A stretch of DNA of 15,454 nt from an uncultured Clostridia bacterium (GTDB taxonomy: Bacteria; Bacillota; Clostridia; Christensenellales; UBA3700): NCBI GenBank assembly GCA_946623205.1, contig CAMOQV010000022.1, positions 1 through 15,454 of the forward strand, given 5' to 3'. How positions within the stretch are numbered: position 1 is the stretch's first letter; each line of letters opens with the position of its first letter. Shown here piece after piece: positions 14,397 through 15,454 of this stretch. Made by a program: the position numbers and the translations under genes. Below the pieces are notes generated by a model. The model did no database searches, was not told where the DNA came from, and worked only from the letters and a program-made list of their open reading frames with translations.

Positions 14397-15137
14397 TCAT
14401 TCTTTGTTATATAACTTTTTAGCCCAAGGAGTCATTTCACCATTTTCTTCATAAACGACAACACTATCTATTGTTAAACCTGGTGCTCCGCACTTTTGTG
14501 CTTCAACTATAAATGTATCTACAGATTTTGAAGCCTTTGGGTAAATTAGCGTTAGCTTTTTAGGCTCTAACTTGTTGTTAGATAACGTCGTTAATACCTC
14601 TGAAAGGCGTTCGCTTTTATGAATCATATATAACTTTCCAGAGTATTTCAAAATAGAAGATGCAGCTTTTACTATATCTTCAAGAGTTGCAGTTGATTCT
14701 GTACGCGAAATCGCTACAGGCGCATTTGAAGATTGCTCTCCACTTGTGCTTTTGAAATATGGAGGATTGCATACGCAAACTTTTACACTCTCCTTCCCTA
14801 GTATTTTTGGAGCAGTTTTAATATCTTCGTTATATATTGTGATTTTTGACTCTAAATGATTTAATTCAACATTTCGTTTTGCAAGTTCAGCGACTTCTTT
14901 TTGGATTTCAATACCAATTGCAGCTTTAGCCCTTGTCTTTGCGAGCGCTAAAATGGCTATTACGCCACTGCCAGTACCAAAGTCAACAATTGTATCGTCT
15001 CTATTTGCTTTAACCAGATTTGCAAGCAATACAGCGTCAGAAGAGAAGCAATACATTTTAGGCTTTTGAATGATCTTCAAGCCTTCGTATTCTAAATCGT
15101 CTATTCTCTCATCTTCTTTGATAACAAATTCGTCCAT
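14397..15137 (-). CDS. trmN6: TrmN6-like tRNA (adenine-N6)-methyltransferase
   Basis: SAM-dependent methyltransferase of 246 residues, in the family of E. coli TrmN6 (YfiC), which makes N6-methyladenosine at position 37 of tRNA-Val. The N-terminal ERIDDLEYEGLKIIQ is the family opening. SAM motif I is DFGTGSGVI (52-60), an acidic residue follows in IGIEI (Glu77), and the catalytic motif is NPPYF (124-128), typical of amino-group methylation of adenine. The C-terminal Rossmann strands are complete. Start: the ATG at 15137 lies exactly 6 bases after an extended -10 box and has no ribosome site. The ATG at 15143 directly abuts the -10 box and would lie upstream of the expected transcription start. 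The tRNA target in this organism is not proven. Confidence 0.88.
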   Translation of the reverse strand: MDEFVIKEDERIDDLEYEGLKIIQKPKMYCFSSDAVLLANLVKANRDDTIVDFGTGSGVIAILALAKTRAKAAIGIEIQKEVAELAKRNVELNHLESKITIYNEDIKTAPKILGKESVKVCVCNPPYFKSTSGEQSSNAPVAISRTESTATLEDIVKAASSILKYSGKLYMIHKSERLSEVLTTLSNNKLEPKKLTLIYPKASKSVDTFIVEAQKCGAPGLTIDSVVVYEENGEMTPWAKKLYNKE

Positions 15138-15143
15138 GCCCAT

Positions 15144-15152
15144 ATTGTATCA
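15144..15152 (-). promoter_or_regulatory. Extended -10 promoter of the methyltransferase gene
   Basis: Minus strand TGATACAAT (TACAAT at 15144-15149, TG at 15151-15152). The -35 region is weak. It is back to back with the tRNA-Arg promoter, whose -35 box begins at 15160. Confidence 0.6.
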
Positions 15153-15159
15153 TATTTAA

Positions 15160-15189
15160 TTGACATTTATATATTTTGATAACTATAAT
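15160..15189 (+). promoter_or_regulatory. Consensus promoter of tRNA-Arg
   Basis: TTGACA at 15160-15165 and TATAAT at 15184-15189 with an 18-base spacer. Both are perfect matches, as expected for a strong stable-RNA promoter. The start near 15196 leaves about 9 bases before the mature tRNA 5' end. Confidence 0.85.
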
Positions 15190-15204
15190 ATGGATACAAA
15201 TTAT

Positions 15205-15282
15205 GGATCATTAGCTCAGTTGGATTAGAGCGTTGCGCTACGGACGCAAAGGTCGGGGGTTCGAGTCCCTCATGGTTCACCA
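15205..15282 (+). tRNA. tRNA-Arg, anticodon ACG
   Basis: Full cloverleaf. The acceptor stem GGATCAT/ATGGTTC has seven pairs including two G-U. The D arm is GCTC...GAGC, and the anticodon stem is TTGCG/CGCAA with loop CTACGGA. ACG at 34-36 becomes ICG after A34 deamination and reads CGU/CGC/CGA. The variable loop has 5 bases, the T arm is GGGGG/CCCTC with TTCGAGT, and the discriminator A is followed by an encoded CCA. The A-to-I change needs a TadA enzyme, not seen here. Its cognate synthetase ArgS is in the same window. Confidence 0.95.
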
Positions 15283-15454
15283 AAGGGGAAGTATCCGAAC
15301 ACTTATCAAATCTCATTTACATCAAGCACTTTTGTTCTAATTGTAAAAAGATAATAGCTGTTGGGTACTTCATTTTTTTAGGTTCGATTCCCGCTGGGGA
15401 GTGTACGTCAAAATAATACACCACTCAAAGTAGAGCCACAGCATGGTTCTATCC
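15283..15454 (+). other. Gene-free tail after tRNA-Arg with hairpins and a T-arm-like motif
   Basis: No convincing gene is visible. GAAGTA (15287-15292) can pair at long range with TACTTC (about 15367-15372), which is followed by ATTTTTTTA, a possible end of the tRNA transcript. Next comes AGGTTCGATTCCCGC (about 15380-15394), identical in form to a tRNA T loop with 3' stem, but with no matching 5' stem. GTGTA/TACAC (around 15402-15423) can form a hairpin. AGAGCCA (15432-15438) pairs with TGGTTCT (15444-15450) around CAGCA at the window edge. It could hold the start of another structured RNA continuing to the right. Confidence 0.35.

Noticed and set aside
15315..15453. Minus-strand open frame of about 45 codons at the right edge
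   Set aside because: It reads through the tRNA T-arm-like motif (a typical source of false proteins), has no family features and is cut by the window edge.
1..15454. CRISPR arrays, insertion sequences, prophage genes
   Set aside because: No spaced direct repeats, transposase, integrase or terminal inverted repeats were seen. The tRNA-Arg 3' end is not duplicated within the window, so there is no evidence for an attachment site.

Overview
The window is strongly AT-rich with compact, mostly minus-strand operons, sigma-A-type promoters (TTGACA/TATAAT), good GGAGG ribosome sites at several genes, a T-box leader and Bacillota-style housekeeping genes (plsY, ychF, argS, queH, an OmpR/HisK pair, a Mrp protein with an N-terminal cysteine cluster). 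This suggests a low-GC Bacillota, probably a Clostridia-like anaerobe with a small genome. The genus cannot be told from the sequence.

Layout from left to right. (1) Positions 1-182, minus: a consensus promoter and the 5' half of a T-box leader whose regulated gene lies off the left edge; the specifier is probably TGC (Cys). (2) 214-1760, minus: a two-gene module of a short HipA-like kinase followed by a protein ending in a helix-turn-helix, with a dyad over its promoter; it looks like a toxin/antitoxin or kinase/regulator cassette. (3) 1788-5292, minus: a tight plsY-ychF-argS operon. (4) 5318-7114: a divergent pair sharing one intergenic region, a PflX-type radical SAM protein (minus) and a Mrp/NBP35 Fe-S carrier ATPase (plus), closed by a bidirectional terminator. 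(5) 7112-8916, minus: a galactose-mutarotase-like (DUF4380-like) protein and a trypsin-like lipoprotein protease. (6) 8949-12454, minus: a translationally coupled four-gene operon: SCP2-like small protein, a degenerate iron-alcohol-dehydrogenase homologue, a second homologue that has lost every metal ligand, and queH. (7) 12468-14396, plus: an OmpR-family response regulator and a histidine kinase without a HAMP domain. (8) 14397-15152, minus: a TrmN6-like tRNA methyltransferase, divergent from (9) tRNA-Arg(ACG) on the plus strand, followed by 172 bases with an orphan tRNA T-arm-like motif and hairpins.

Translation and RNA modification are the common theme (argS, ychF, tRNA-Arg, trmN6, queH, T-box). 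The parts least explained by known biology are the paired degenerate dehydrogenases with the SCP2-like protein, and the kinase-first HipA-like module. A genome-level feature also stands out: at least three genes begin 6-7 bases after a good -10 box with no room for a ribosome binding site, which suggests leaderless mRNAs.
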